In this document: positions 13,501-25,946 of the stretch, piece after piece
Numbering within the stretch: position 1 is the first letter of the stretch
Layout of the letters: the number at the start of each line of letters is the position of its first letter
DNA from: Auanema rhodensis
Lineage: Eukaryota > Nematoda > Chromadorea > Rhabditida > Rhabditidae
Length of the DNA: 64,000 bases
Assembly: GCA_964057225.1 (NCBI GenBank)
Contig: OZ059896.1
Location: 16,566,501-16,630,500 of the forward strand
Direction of reading: 5' to 3'
Program-made: the position numbers and the translations under genes
Notes under the pieces: generated by a model
Told to the model about the DNA's origin: nothing
What the model saw: only the letters and a program-made list of their open reading frames with translations
Database searches by the model: none

Positions 13501-16500
13501 AAAGTTTATATTGGAAAGAAAATTCAAACTGGAATACGTAATTCGTGAAGTTTGGAAAGTCAGTTTGAACGATAGTGAACGGAAGTCTGTATCCGAAAAT
13601 ATACCATTCGTTCATAGTTCATCCGGACAATTGGACATGTATGAAGAAATGTCCAAACAAGTATAATTGAATGAGAGAAACTGTATGTTGTCTGTATGAA
13701 AGAAAAGAACTAAGGAAACGGCTCAGAGAAAGGAAGAGAAACGAAGTAATGAAACAAGGAAATTTACTTGTATATTCTGTATTTCTCTCGTCATATTCCC
13801 TGTACGTTCTCTTTCCTCTTTCCCTCTAATGGGCTACAGAATGCTCTTGAGCTGCTATAACATACTATCGATATGATACATACACAGTTTACTTAATTGC
13901 CATAATTATATCGTATTTTCCTTGTCATTACCAATCAGATAGCTGTCCCTGACCCTACTTGTGCCAGGTTTTGTCAAGCATCTCTGTGCCACTAACAGCA
14001 GCATCATATCACATTTCATATCAGATAGAATTATCTCTTTCAATTAATGTTCTCAATTATTGAAATACAGAGTAATATAGAACAGTGCATTGAGCCTAAT
14101 CCACTTCTATCCACTGAATATTACCTTCTTGTCTATTCTCATTATCATCCTCATATTTCTTCTATAATTGTTTTAGTTGAAAATTAAGATAATAATTGTC
14201 ATAAAAACAAGAAAATGGATATATTGAACTGTGGTATAGTTTTGATTCTTACAAATAATAATGAATCTTATATATAATATTCTAGTTTTTACTCATTTTT
14301 AACAAAAATTCTGATGAACAGCTGTATATCTTTCTGATCTTCTTTGTCTCCTTTTTCAGATGTTTGTCTTCAACTTCCTATTGTTTTTTTGTAATTTTAA
14401 CTGATCAAGCTGTATGTATACTACCAAATGTCTCTTCTTCTTTACTATCCATACATCACTTTGGTTTGAAGTGATGAAGAGTAACACCTCTTCCTTGAAT
14501 GCATAAACCCCTTTTCATTTCTTTTCACTTCTTGTACGCTTCGATGTGTTAATGTCGCTTGAACATAGTCCATATGAGATGCCTACTGGGATCAGTCAAG
14601 GGGTTAATCGGCTCAGGATGCTCAGCAGCTTTGTGCTCAACTCGTTAGGCTCTTTAACCTCTCTGCCCCTCTGCCTCATCTATCATGAGTTATAAGAACA
14701 GAAATAGAGAGAAAGTGTGAGTAAATCCGTTGTTTGTCATCAACTGCTCAGAGCGTTGAGTTTAGTTGTCAGACAGTAGCTTGGTTCAAGTCTCAAATCT
14801 CTTATATATTAGCGACAGACAGCAGCGCACCATGGAGCACATCAGTCACCAATTTGGTGTTGTTGATCTTCCTAATAATGCTCTAAGCTCATCAACTTAT
14901 CGTCAACTTGTATTATTCCTAATAATCATTTTCTCTCTTTCAATTTCCCTCTCTCTCTTTCTTTCTAATCGTTCTTTCCCTTTTGCATACAATAACTAAG
15001 TAGTTGACATCTCAATTCATCGTCTATCTTCCAGCAACTAACTTATATTCTTCCTCTTCTTCTTCTTGTATACCATTTCCATCGAAACATCTAATCTTCT
15101 TTCCTTCCTCATAGTCTTACTTCTTTTTCTTCTTCTTAACCATATACTATATGTATATAGTTATAATTATGGCATTGCCCTACTTGGCGTGTGTATTTCT
15201 CTTCTTCTGTATGTTTCATCGAAGAACCAAGGAGGTCCTTTCTCCTAAGGACCACGTAAAGACCAGATTTGAAAGATGAACAAGAGTCTGGACAGAACGT
15301 CTGAAGGATGAGGTCAAATCATCCCAGCAACAATCATGTTTCTAACTTTGAATTTTCTTCCGTTTTTATTCCAATTTGTCTTTGCATTTCGTTTCCATAA
15401 TCTTCGGTTTTTTTCACTGGAATTTGTTAATTTATTGTCTTTTCAGGAACATTTTCGTGTCAGTTATGCCGTTAAGCTGTGCTCATCTCCAGCTTTGATC
15501 GAAACAGCCACATGCTGAATGATTCAAACGCTTGGATACTTTGGAACATCAAAGCTAATTCTTAGTACATCATCAGAATTTTAAATAATCTATAATTACT
15601 CATTGGCATTGCTTGCTTCCATCTATTTCACTTCAATTATTCGACATATTGGAGTGAAGTCCGTTCAAATATATTGAAGCATTCCCTCAAAGAAATAGAT
15701 ATATAATTGAGAGTAAAAAGCAATAAAGGATAGTAATAAAGAGAAACAGAGAGAGAGAATGAAGCGAGACTTAGGGTGAGAAAATAAGGAAAGATGGCGA
15801 TTGCAGGCTTTTCCTTTATCTTGTTTGAAAACCGAATACGTCATGTATGTTCATGAGCAGCACGTGATCAATGTGTGAAAACCTAGCGGAAGTTACAAAA
15901 CCAAGTTGTATAGGTCGTACAGAGATGTTATATAAGATTGTTGAGTAAACATTATATCTTCATATACGGATAATGTATGTAATATTTAAGATTTACCTTC
16001 CTATCCAATACGTATGAGTATTCTTTAGAATTTTCTATTTCAATTACCTTGAAAAGAAGTAAATTATTCAAATATTTCAAGTAAATAGTATGAAAGTTTG
16101 AATGTAATACGAAACTTTCAATCAGATTCCCTAAGTTAGAAAGAACTGTTTTCAGCGACTAAGCGGTAAAAGGTCGTCACTGCACAAGCGGATAAATAAC
16201 GATCAGTTTGGCATTCCGTTTTTCGAACACATAGTTTATAACATATGGTTAGCATGCGTAAGAGCTTTAACTTGTCCAGTTATGTTATATTCCCTCGTTT
16301 TCACTCAGTTCTTCTCTATCTCTCTCATGCTTTCTCTCTATCTTGATCTCTCTCAATCTCTCCAAGTTTTAAAACGTTTAAAACCTGCTTTTCATTCAAC
16401 ATTTTGCCACATTTAGTAGCAAAGATTGAATGTTCGTTTGATTCGATGTTACTTCATAATCCAGTATTTAGAGACTATCACTCGAGAGACAAAACTGCTC

Positions 16501-18712
16501 ATATACTACGCACATACGTATATGTAAGTGTTAGTTACAAATACCTGCTTTCCCACCTCCCCCCCCCCTTCCCTTTTCGAACTAGTAGCTCCATGAAATC
16601 ACTAAATACTTCCCAATACCAGGCTATTTTAATAGAACATTATTATTCAAAAGACATTTTCAAACATACAATAACTATCCATTCCAGCCACTCATCTACC
16701 ATATATACTCTCTCCCTCTCTCTTTCTTTCCTTCCTCTCTCTATGGATACTCTACTCACAACCTACCTCCACCCCCCCCCCCCACCCAACCAACTCTTCA
16801 TCTCTTTCGTTGTTCCACCCTCAGTTCAACTTATATTCTACAACAACCTCAATGTCCAATAACTCTTCAGTTTTATTTCAATATTCAATCGGATTGGTTA
16901 TGTGGTTGATGTAAACACAAATCGAAGAACAATTAGTATTTTTGTTTGAAATCATTTGTTCTTTCTTCTATCTTTCAGCAGTTTTTGCAGTTCTTCCTCT
17001 GAAAGCCATTTGTGATGTCAGTTCACATGCGATCTCATCCAATATAGTATAACAAAAAGATTTTATTCTTGAATCTTTCTGCTTTCTATTTCAAATGATA
17101 CTCTTCCATCTTCCCTTTTCCTCTCTCTTTCTCTCTATATATTAGCGATTCCCTCTTAATTCTCTACACATATGCATATTCCTTTTCTCTCATTATTTTT
17201 CAGAATGAGATGTGAGAAAGATAATATTTTTTTCAAATAACACAAATGACCAAAAAATCCTCAATCACAAACTAATATTTCAATTTCTATTCACTCATAA
17301 TTCTCCCATTTTTAAAAAAAATATATTCTTAAAACATTTCATTTCTATCTCTCATCTATAATTATATTTTTCTTTTTTCTTACAATTCAAAGCGTTTTTG
17401 ACATGCAATCAAGCAATCTAACCATGGGTTCTGAGTAAAATAACCAATAATGTCATTGTGTGTTTGTTATATTCATATAGATACAAACACATATACCATT
17501 TTCATGACTTGTCAGCATGTCAGCTTATCTCATTTTTTCATTCACTACCCCTCCCCCCTATATACCTTTCTCTCTCTTTTCTTTAACTACCTCTTTCTAT
17601 TCTCGTTATCTTTTACTTTTTTTACAACTACCGGCTACTCTCTGAGTTCAGCTTATATCGTCTTGTCTTGTCATATTTCCTTTCTTTTTCTTGACGATAA
17701 TCAGTTAAGCATATTGTTCTCAAACTAATCCATTTTAGGTTTTACAATACTGCTTTTTGGCATTTTCCCAGACTAATTGAGGACTGTAAATGAAAGATAA
17801 CTATTATATGTAATTTGATGTATGAGCTAAAACATTTTTGATTTTATCATTTTCGTCACACCTCATTACCGATTTCTCTTTATAATTCTATCTTTCTCTC
17901 TCTCTCTCTTTGATTATACTTCTCTACATCTTCTCTTTCAACAGTTTACTTGAATTTATAAGAATTTAGCAAATTTCCCCTCATGATGAAACTGTTCTCC
18001 GGAAATTTCCAAGTTTACTCCAATACACTTGACGATTTTCAATCTGTTTTTCTTTTCTTTTTTTTTCATTTCAGTCATTGCCTATCGATTCGATGCGTTT
18101 TTTCTTATGAATATCGTCTTAACAATTCTCTCCTCTTTACAATCTATTTTCAGATTTTCCATCTGATCTCTTCTTTAAAGGAAAAGTTCAGTTTATATCC
18201 TTCTTCATTGGATTTTTTCTCAACTACTTGGATAGTACTGGTCAATGTGTGTGCACGTTTTCATTCAAATGCGATTTCTTTTTTTTGCATTTGAATTTTC
18301 AGCATTAGCATGGTTCATGGTTACATCTGGTCAGATAGTTCAAAATTTAAAAAAGATTTTTTTTTCATTTGATTCATCTTCTATTAATATCTTAAGATCT
18401 TAATATTATTAAAAAGATAATAGATTAGATTTAAACCAAAATGCTAAACACACTGGAGCATTGTTGAGCATTAATACACTATAATCGAATATAATTCAGA
18501 ATTCCGCCTTTTGTTCAAAGTTTGCGCAGACAAAAGTTTTGATGTTATCAACTATACAAAATATTTCTTATATATATATATAACTATATGTGTATAACTA
18601 TATAGTATAGATAGAGATTATGATGATCATTTATGGTTCTTCCCACATGTGCCATATAGTTGAAGCTCATCTGGCAACTCTATGACCGAATGTGGAATAT
18701 AGTAAGATAGAT

Positions 18713-18716
<4 letters not shown>

Positions 18717-18788
<72 letters not shown>
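18717..18788. repeat. (GA)n microsatellite
   Basis: A pure GA run of about 70 bases on the + strand is one of the longest in the window. It lies just downstream of a TA-rich patch with two TAACTATA octamers. Confidence 0.95.
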
Positions 18789-18789
<1 letters not shown>

Positions 18790-20675
18790 AAAAGAAAAAG
18801 GAATAGGGAGAATTGCAATTTTCATACAGACAAAAGACTAAAAGATGATAAGATACATAATAGATAGATCGTGTGTGAGTAGAGAAGAAGGGCGGGGAGA
18901 GCAATCCACAGACTGAAGGATGTGAAATATCAAAATGAGATTACTGTGAATACAATGAGAAAGAGCTCTTTCTACTATGTCATATCTCTCTTATACGCAA
19001 TCTTTCAATCCCTTTAGCTCTACATAGTCTTTTGCCATATCTTGTTGTTGTGACTGTCTCTTATCGTTAGCCAAAATCTCTATGTCTGTGTTTCCTTTTT
19101 GTCCTCATCTTCTATTGGCGTTACATACCAAATGGTTGTTTCATCTCGTCATTCTAAAAAATTCTCGATATTCATTGTATTTTCCTCTTCTTCCATCCGA
19201 TCACGTCGTTTTTATCGTTCCCAACGCACAACTTTATGGATATAGCCATAACATGTCCTTTGATTGTAAATACACAAATCATTTATTCTGATCAGTACAT
19301 CGTCTGATTAAATCGGAATTTAGAAGGCTGTGTGAACCATGAACCAACATTCTCTAATATATCTTCACAGAGTCTAACGTTTAGTTGTAATATGTTATTC
19401 TAAGCCTAACACCTTGCTTGGTGTACTTCATCATCACATTCACATGGCCTATAGCCTGAAATTCTCGATGAAGCTTGAATTCACATAAGTTAATAAACTT
19501 CCCCTGTAACCTTTCATCTCTTTCTTCACTTTAGGCTCAGACTACCTTGTTCATTTCTTATTAACTCTTAAGCATTTCCGAATACTTTTAGGATTCTATG
19601 AGAATTTCAAATGACAACGACATGCCGACATCATCCACATCACCGTCTTCTTCAATACCTTGAGACAGGTGATAGGAAACGAGGCGTCGGATGTCAACGT
19701 GCTTAGCTGAGAATTCCGATCGTTTCATCTCATTCCGTTTCCCATTTTGACATGTTTCACTCACTTTTTTTTCCCGCGGCTATCTCTACCTCAACGATGC
19801 CATGACTAAGAAAATGAATAAGACATTTAGCCAACTAGCAAACTTCAAACGAAAAAGTTAACCTATATATCTTCTCTTATAAACATTAGAAAAAAACCTT
19901 TTCTCCACATATATATTCATACATTTGAATCTTAAACATACAACTCATCATCATACTACCTAATCTTGTCATCATCAACATCATGTTGTATAAGCCTCAT
20001 CAATCATAAGCATATCTACATTTTTTTTTCTTTTTCTTTTTCTCAATTCTTCTATTTATTTCTCAATTCGATTTATATATTTTCTTCTCTTTTTTTTCCT
20101 TTCAATCATATCTAAACAAAACGTGTAATCAATCAATCTTCATGTCCATTTGTGGCTATTCATGTAGCTCTGCCAATTGCTATTTGACGTGACGACGGTT
20201 TGAGGTGCCAGTTGACGAAAAAAAGCTGAAGTGAAGGAACAGAACGATGAAAAGATCTGTTTTTGCTATCCAAGTGATTTTCTGCAATTTCTTCAAATGT
20301 ATTTCTAAACACATAGTGCGAATGTTAAAGAAATCAAATATTTATTTTAGAAAATGAACACTTTGATACTGACGGTATCCAACCTTTTAGATCGCTTCTT
20401 GTGTAGAACAAGACAAATGTCTGAGTAGACCGGTAGTATACTTCACACTTAGAGAACCAGCAACTCGAAAGCTTGTCATACTCTCAACTTGCAGCTTCTT
20501 GATTCATTAACAAACTCATTTCCGTTTTTGTTTTCGAACAGTTGCTTGCATTCGCCTTGAAAAGAGTTAAAACAATAGTTTTGACGTATGTTGAATACAT
20601 TGCGTCTGCTACTATTCATGATCCGTTGACGGATATCCGACATCAATTCTGAGTTAAGAAGGAAAGATGAGTTGG

Positions 20676-20691
20676 CCAGCTGGCCAGCTGG
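20676..20691. promoter_or_regulatory. 16-bp palindrome with two CAGCTG E-boxes
   Basis: CCAGCTGGCCAGCTGG is a perfect palindrome made of two CAGCTG E-boxes (20677-20682 and 20685-20690) set 8 bp apart. CAGCTG is a known core for basic helix-loop-helix dimers. The site lies in a GC-richer island inside the gene-poor region, about 5 kb upstream of dystroglycan. A regulatory role is inferred. Confidence 0.35.
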
Positions 20692-21339
20692 TTGCTGGGC
20701 CATCTTCAACGTCGACGGCAACGTTCTCGTTGATGTCGATTTCTCTTCTTTGTATGTCATAAAATGAATCAGAGGTCTTAAAAGGAAGGGCATGGTTCTT
20801 GCAGCTGCCCTTCGAGGGATCTCTGCTCCTCCCTCTATAATACTCTCTTCCTTTCTTAGTTATCTTACTCTTTGACAGCACATCTGCAGTTTTAAACAAA
20901 AGAATCTGAGAAAAGATTCAGAAGGAAACTTGAAAGAGTTGACCTCATCTTAACTAATCACCATAGGACATGCCTATTCATGCGACTTTCTTTCTCAACT
21001 TCCCCATTTTCCGCTTTGGTTTCTCGCACTGCTTCGAGAGACAGTTCTCCCGTCAACAGTTTTCTCTTTCAACTACAATTTTTCCGATTATTGTCTTTTT
21101 CCATTTAAGGTGATATGTTTATATGAATATTAGATGATGTTACAAGCAGTGTCATCATCAAACAGCCAATCTTTCTTCTTCACCGCTTCGAAACAAATCA
21201 GTTTCTAATTAAATCTTCACAATCTTCTTTTAACAATCTATATATCTCATCTTCTTCCTGTTTCTCAATATTTCCCAATAAATATCAACTTTTACTCATC
21301 AGAAATTGCCTTTTGTTCTCTCTTTCGGGCAATAGCTCA

Positions 21340-21480
21340 CGACTTTAAAGGTTCTGGTCAAAGATGTTAATTGCTCAGCTCTCCGCATGTCTCGATAAGG
21401 CTTTTAATTAGCCTTTGCTGGACGCTGCTCGTGAGAAACAGAGCCCTGATTTCCCCGGAGGCAGGTTCAGCGCGCTCCTA
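21340..21480. promoter_or_regulatory. GC-richer noncoding island, possible enhancer
   Basis: About 140 bases clearly less AT-rich than the surroundings contain a GATAAGG GATA-type site (from about 21394), a nearby TTAATTA homeodomain-type core, and a GC-rich end near 21450-21480. No open frame with splice signals explains it. It resembles a cis-regulatory module more than an exon, but this rests on composition and short motifs only. Confidence 0.25.
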
Positions 21481-24400
21481 ACCTGAGCATATCCACAGCT
21501 TTCTCCTCCCACTTTCTCTCATTCAAACGGTCAGCCTCATTCAATCACATTCTCAGCCTTTTACTCCAATTGGCTCACCTTCTGTCATGTATATCCCCCA
21601 TACTACTCGACATCAAGTTCTGTCATCTCTACATTGCCTCTCTCAAGAGTTCACCCCGACAACCGTAGATGGCGGGAAATCAGGCCGTAATCGGTCGTAC
21701 TAGGGAGATGAGGCTGTAAGATCTACTAACTACATCTCTTAATTGGGATTTACAGCTCTTGAGTTGGCATAATTCACCTGCCACAAGAAAAAGTGCGTTG
21801 GTGTCTCTCATATGCTCACATGAGACATAAACCAATATACATATAAATTTCCTAGTTAACTACCTCAAGTTGTTCTTTCTGCATCTGTCCTTTTCTCTCA
21901 TTCTCTTTTTCTTATTATTTCTCTTGTTTCACCTTATATTCTTGTAGTGTTTCTAACCCTTCTCTCTCTCTCTTTCACTTGTTTCCTTCCTATGTGTCAA
22001 ATTTTCTTTTATAATTTACCTCACCCTAAGCTAACTTACCGATTTCTATGCATTTCCAAAAATTTGCATAAACCTCCATTTAGAAAGAGCTTCACGTTCA
22101 TGAAGGCTCATTTCGTTTGTCGTTGACGCAAGAAGCGGTTGTTTCCTCCTTTCTCTCTCTCTCTCTTTCTCTCCCTATTTTTCTCTCCATACTTCTCCCT
22201 CTCTCTCTCTGCGTCTCTTTTCAATCATAAGCTTTCTTTCACTCTATCTTTAATCCATCTTTTTCATTTATTTCAAAGTTTCAATTGCATATTAGACTTT
22301 GTATGTGAAGGCCATCTTCAGGACCTACCCACATAGTTTGTAATGAAAAGCCAGAAACCGTTTTGGTGGCATAATAGCATTTTATTGATTATAGTAGCTC
22401 TCGTAGTCCAATTTATTTCATCCATTTGACGCATCTGAAGACGTATATCCATCGTATCACGTTGCCCTTCTCTCGTATTCGTATGTCGTTGATCAAGCAC
22501 TTAATAGCTGTGTATCCACTAGATATACTTATGTTTTTTTTTTCTATCGAAAACGCCATTTACTTTATGGTCTTCGAAATATCTCAGAATGTTTGATAAT
22601 GAAGAGAATAAAGTGAAGAACGGCTTTCATTGCTCTTTTCACTGCAATTGACAATTTCTTCATTCAAGTTTTCTATTTGGAAGATATGTCCATATTTAGG
22701 AAAGTGGCGGGAAAGATTTGATGCTCTCTCTCTCTCTCTCTCTCGTGTTGCCGTTGTCGTTCATTCTGTCATTAGTTGCATCAGTCATCAGTCTTCGTTA
22801 TGCTTCTGACATTCTTGAAACTTTCTTTCAGCCTTTTAGCAACCTACTTTGTGTTCTTCTTAAAACGTTATCGTCAAATTCTTTATAGAAATGGCAAGCT
22901 AGTCAATGAGGCAAAGTCATCCTCCTTCCTTTCTTCCTCTCTCAAGTTTCATGGTCACAACATCTCTTCGAACTGTAACCGTGATATCATTCAACTTCAC
23001 CAGATCTCAATGTTATTGTCTTTTCTCTCTTTCTCTCTCTCTATGCTACAATATTGTTTTTATATCTTCATCTCATTATCTTCCTTGCATTCCATTCGCT
23101 TCAAACCGTTTCTTCACGCCTTCCAAGCTCCGCCCCTTCCACACCATCAACCTCATCAGCACATAGGGTTCGGCCCCCAGTCGGCTGCTGGCTACATGGG
23201 GCGGTCCCAGTTCATCTGCAGTTCCGAGAGAATACAGATAGTCGAAGAAGAGTATTAGAGAGAGAGATGCGGCTAGGTCTGACTAGGCTATGAGGACTGG
23301 TATGGCACACGCCTACAACACCCCTCAACAGTCTACATCAGTACCTCAACTGTTCTATATATTAAAATCAATGTTATTGTCTTATTTCCATATATTCTCT
23401 ATAATCTTTCAAACTATATGCCTATTAATTACCCTTTGAAATGGCTTTTTATTGATGAAACATGAAGATCCTTCTTCAATTACCTCCCACGCAAACATAC
23501 TGATGTATGTTATTCAACTAATGAAGTGTATAAATCATAATAAGTTCATTTCTTATCTCTATTTTCATATTTAACCAAGTATTTTATAAATAATCGTTAA
23601 TATTTAATAATAATTCACAAAATTTCTAAAAGTTATCTTGTAAACAGTATTTTCTGAGCTGTTACCCCCTCCAATTTCCTGTTAGTCATCCATGAGTTCA
23701 TCTTTTATCCTCTGCCTTCGATTCTTGTTACACTGACCGATTGCAAACTCCATTTTCATTTCATTTTTTATTTTTTTTGTTTCTTTTTTAAGCCAAGTTT
23801 CCAGATCCTCTCTCCCTCTCTCTATCTCTCTCTTCCTCTTTTTCTTTCCCTTTCTCTCTCTCTTTCTAATTTTCTCTTCGTTTTTTTTTGCTTTCCACTT
23901 TTTTCTTTTTCACTATCGTTTTGTTTTATCTTTACAAGACCCGATGATGATTTATCAGCAGCCAATGTCTGTGCCACCAACACCACCTCTTCTCCCCCCC
24001 CCCTTCCCATACAAACAATTTGTATGACTAATATTCATTCGAAAAAAGAATTTGTAATCTAGAAATATCTTCAATAGTTATATCAAAACTATATATATAC
24101 ATATATAGTAAAAAAAAAGATATTTATAACTATTATTTCTATGCATTTACGTTTTTTTACTATGTTTTCAGTCATTTAAGGACAATACTATAAGGTTTTT
24201 CTCTATTCCGTCATGCTATATTATGTATTTTCATTTTATATGTGCTACATGAATGGTGGATTCCCTTCTATAACCCGTCTACAATCACGTAATTATTTCT
24301 CTCTCTCTCTCTCTATCATTCTCTCTCTCCCTCCCTCTCTCTTAGTTGTTCTATCACTTTCAATCTAAACCTTTCTCTTTCTCTCTCTCAATTTTCTCTT

Positions 24401-25880
24401 CATCTCTTAACTATATATAGAAGCTAAAGTTCCATTATAATCCGCCTATGCATCAATGTCCGGTCTTCTGTCCATCACAAATTCCAATAATTCCTTGTCT
24501 CGAGCAGTTTGTCCGCCGTGCTCTATCGGTCAGTACCCGAGGGCAGTTACAGCTCTCCTTTCCATCTAGATTCGTTCATCTCTCTGACCCTTCTCTCTCT
24601 CTCTCTACTCATTTTCTCTTTATTCTCTTTTTCACATATGAAATGATCTCTTTTGATGCCCTGTTGTCATATATTGCCTTAAATAAGCTTTTCATTAAGC
24701 TTTTTCAAATAAAATATAAGATAATTCCCCTACTTTAGCTGACATTACTTATGCAAAATTTTAATTTCATATTATTTGGAATCTCATGTTATTTCTGACA
24801 TCAGTCTTACACACATATGTCTTCGCATTATCTGACCTTGAGCCTTCCCTTTAACCACCTCAACCTCCTACCCCCTCCTAGCCTCATCACATCACCCACC
24901 TCCTTGCCTTCTCCAGCACCCCTCCTCCTTGTTCTTCGCTATCTCTCTGGCTGTGTTCATCATCCGAGATTGAATGTTTCCATGTTTCTTTCCCTTATTT
25001 CCATATGTCACATCTTTTTCGTCTTTTTCATCCAATCTTACCTATTTCTCATCTTTTTCTTTTTCATAGTAATCGCTATCGGATTCCTCTCTTAAATGCT
25101 TCTTTCCATCTCTCTTTTCCGCTTCATCACTCACTGCCTTCAATCGTTTTGAAACAAATCATTTCCTAAATCAAAACAATTGAAAACTTCATCACATTTC
25201 TATCAATAACCTTCGATTACGGCGCTTCAAACCCATCCAAACACCTTCAGCAGCATCTTCCCAATTAGCATATACAAGCATATCCTAAAACCAGAACCGT
25301 ACATAACAAACTTTCTTCAATTATCAACATATAGTAGAATCAACAACCAATGTCTTTTAGATATGAGAATTGCGTCCTTAATTCTCATTCGAATAACAAT
25401 ATCGAATAAGCATTTTGAACTTGAAATACAAACTTCTGTTGTTGACCCCACCTTCAGCCAACATTCAAGACCACCCTGATATTATTATTCAAATTTTGTT
25501 TTCAAAACATCCATCTCTCATTACTATCTATCAAACATTCTACGTGATTCACTAAAACGACTTCAGCCTTTCATCTTCCATCTTATTCCTTTGTACTTTG
25601 CTCAAAGCTCATTTGAAAATAAATTTAATTTTTTTCTTTCATTTCAAATACTATTATGGTCATTTTAACGTTTTTCTATTACATTGTTCTCATTTTTTTA
25701 AAAAATGAATACACAATGTTTCGTTTATTATATTTTCTATATTATATATGTTAAATATTATATATTTATAGTTATAATATATATATTTGTTCTTACTTTT
25801 CACTCTTCTTTTCAATCATTTCATTCATTTCTTCATTTGTATTCTTTTATCTCATTTTCTCTCTAATTTTTTGAATATTT

Positions 25881-25885
25881 TTCAG
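25881..25885 (+). promoter_or_regulatory. Probable trans-splice acceptor of dystroglycan
   Basis: A TTTTTCAG acceptor ends at 25885, 61 bases before the dystroglycan ATG, with no matching upstream exon visible. In nematodes such a site usually receives a spliced leader. A cis-spliced 5' UTR exon further upstream is the alternative. Confidence 0.5.
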
Positions 25886-25946
25886 TTAAAACCAGCTTTA
25901 TTGGTAGACAGTTAAGCCCAATTTATTTGGTAGAAAAATCATAACG

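Larger units (their letters stand above)
1..25880. other. Gene-poor, pyrimidine-rich intergenic region
   Basis: I find no convincing gene in this 25.9-kb stretch. Open frames occur, but they translate to Ser/Leu/Phe-rich or Leu-Ser repeat proteins, as expected when a CT-rich strand stays open by chance, and they lack flanking splice sites and known domains. The + strand is visibly rich in T and C through most of the region. It holds several (CT)n, (GA)n and (CAT)n tracts, frequent TAACTATA/TATAGTTA octamers and a few GC-richer islands, for example about 20.65-20.82 kb and 21.34-21.48 kb. It may be intergenic DNA, a remote control region for the dystroglycan gene that follows, or a long intron of a gene starting outside the window. 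The sequence alone does not decide between these. Confidence 0.6.

Noticed and set aside
16404-16862. 152-codon open frame, + strand
   Set aside because: Low-complexity Ser/Leu/Pro/His composition from C and CT runs, with no domain, signal peptide or splice context.
20476-20899. Two overlapping charged open frames on the - strand
   Set aside because: The frames conflict, lack convincing splice partners and match no known family. Kept only as a GC-richer island.
22776-23293. Overlapping open frames of up to 160 codons, + strand
   Set aside because: Several frames are open at once because the strand is CT-rich. The composition is not protein-like and no family is recognised.
23993-24006. C-homopolymer runs (also near 16560 and 16775) as G-quadruplex sites
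   Set aside because: These are single runs rather than four spaced G-tracts, and no gene start is near.
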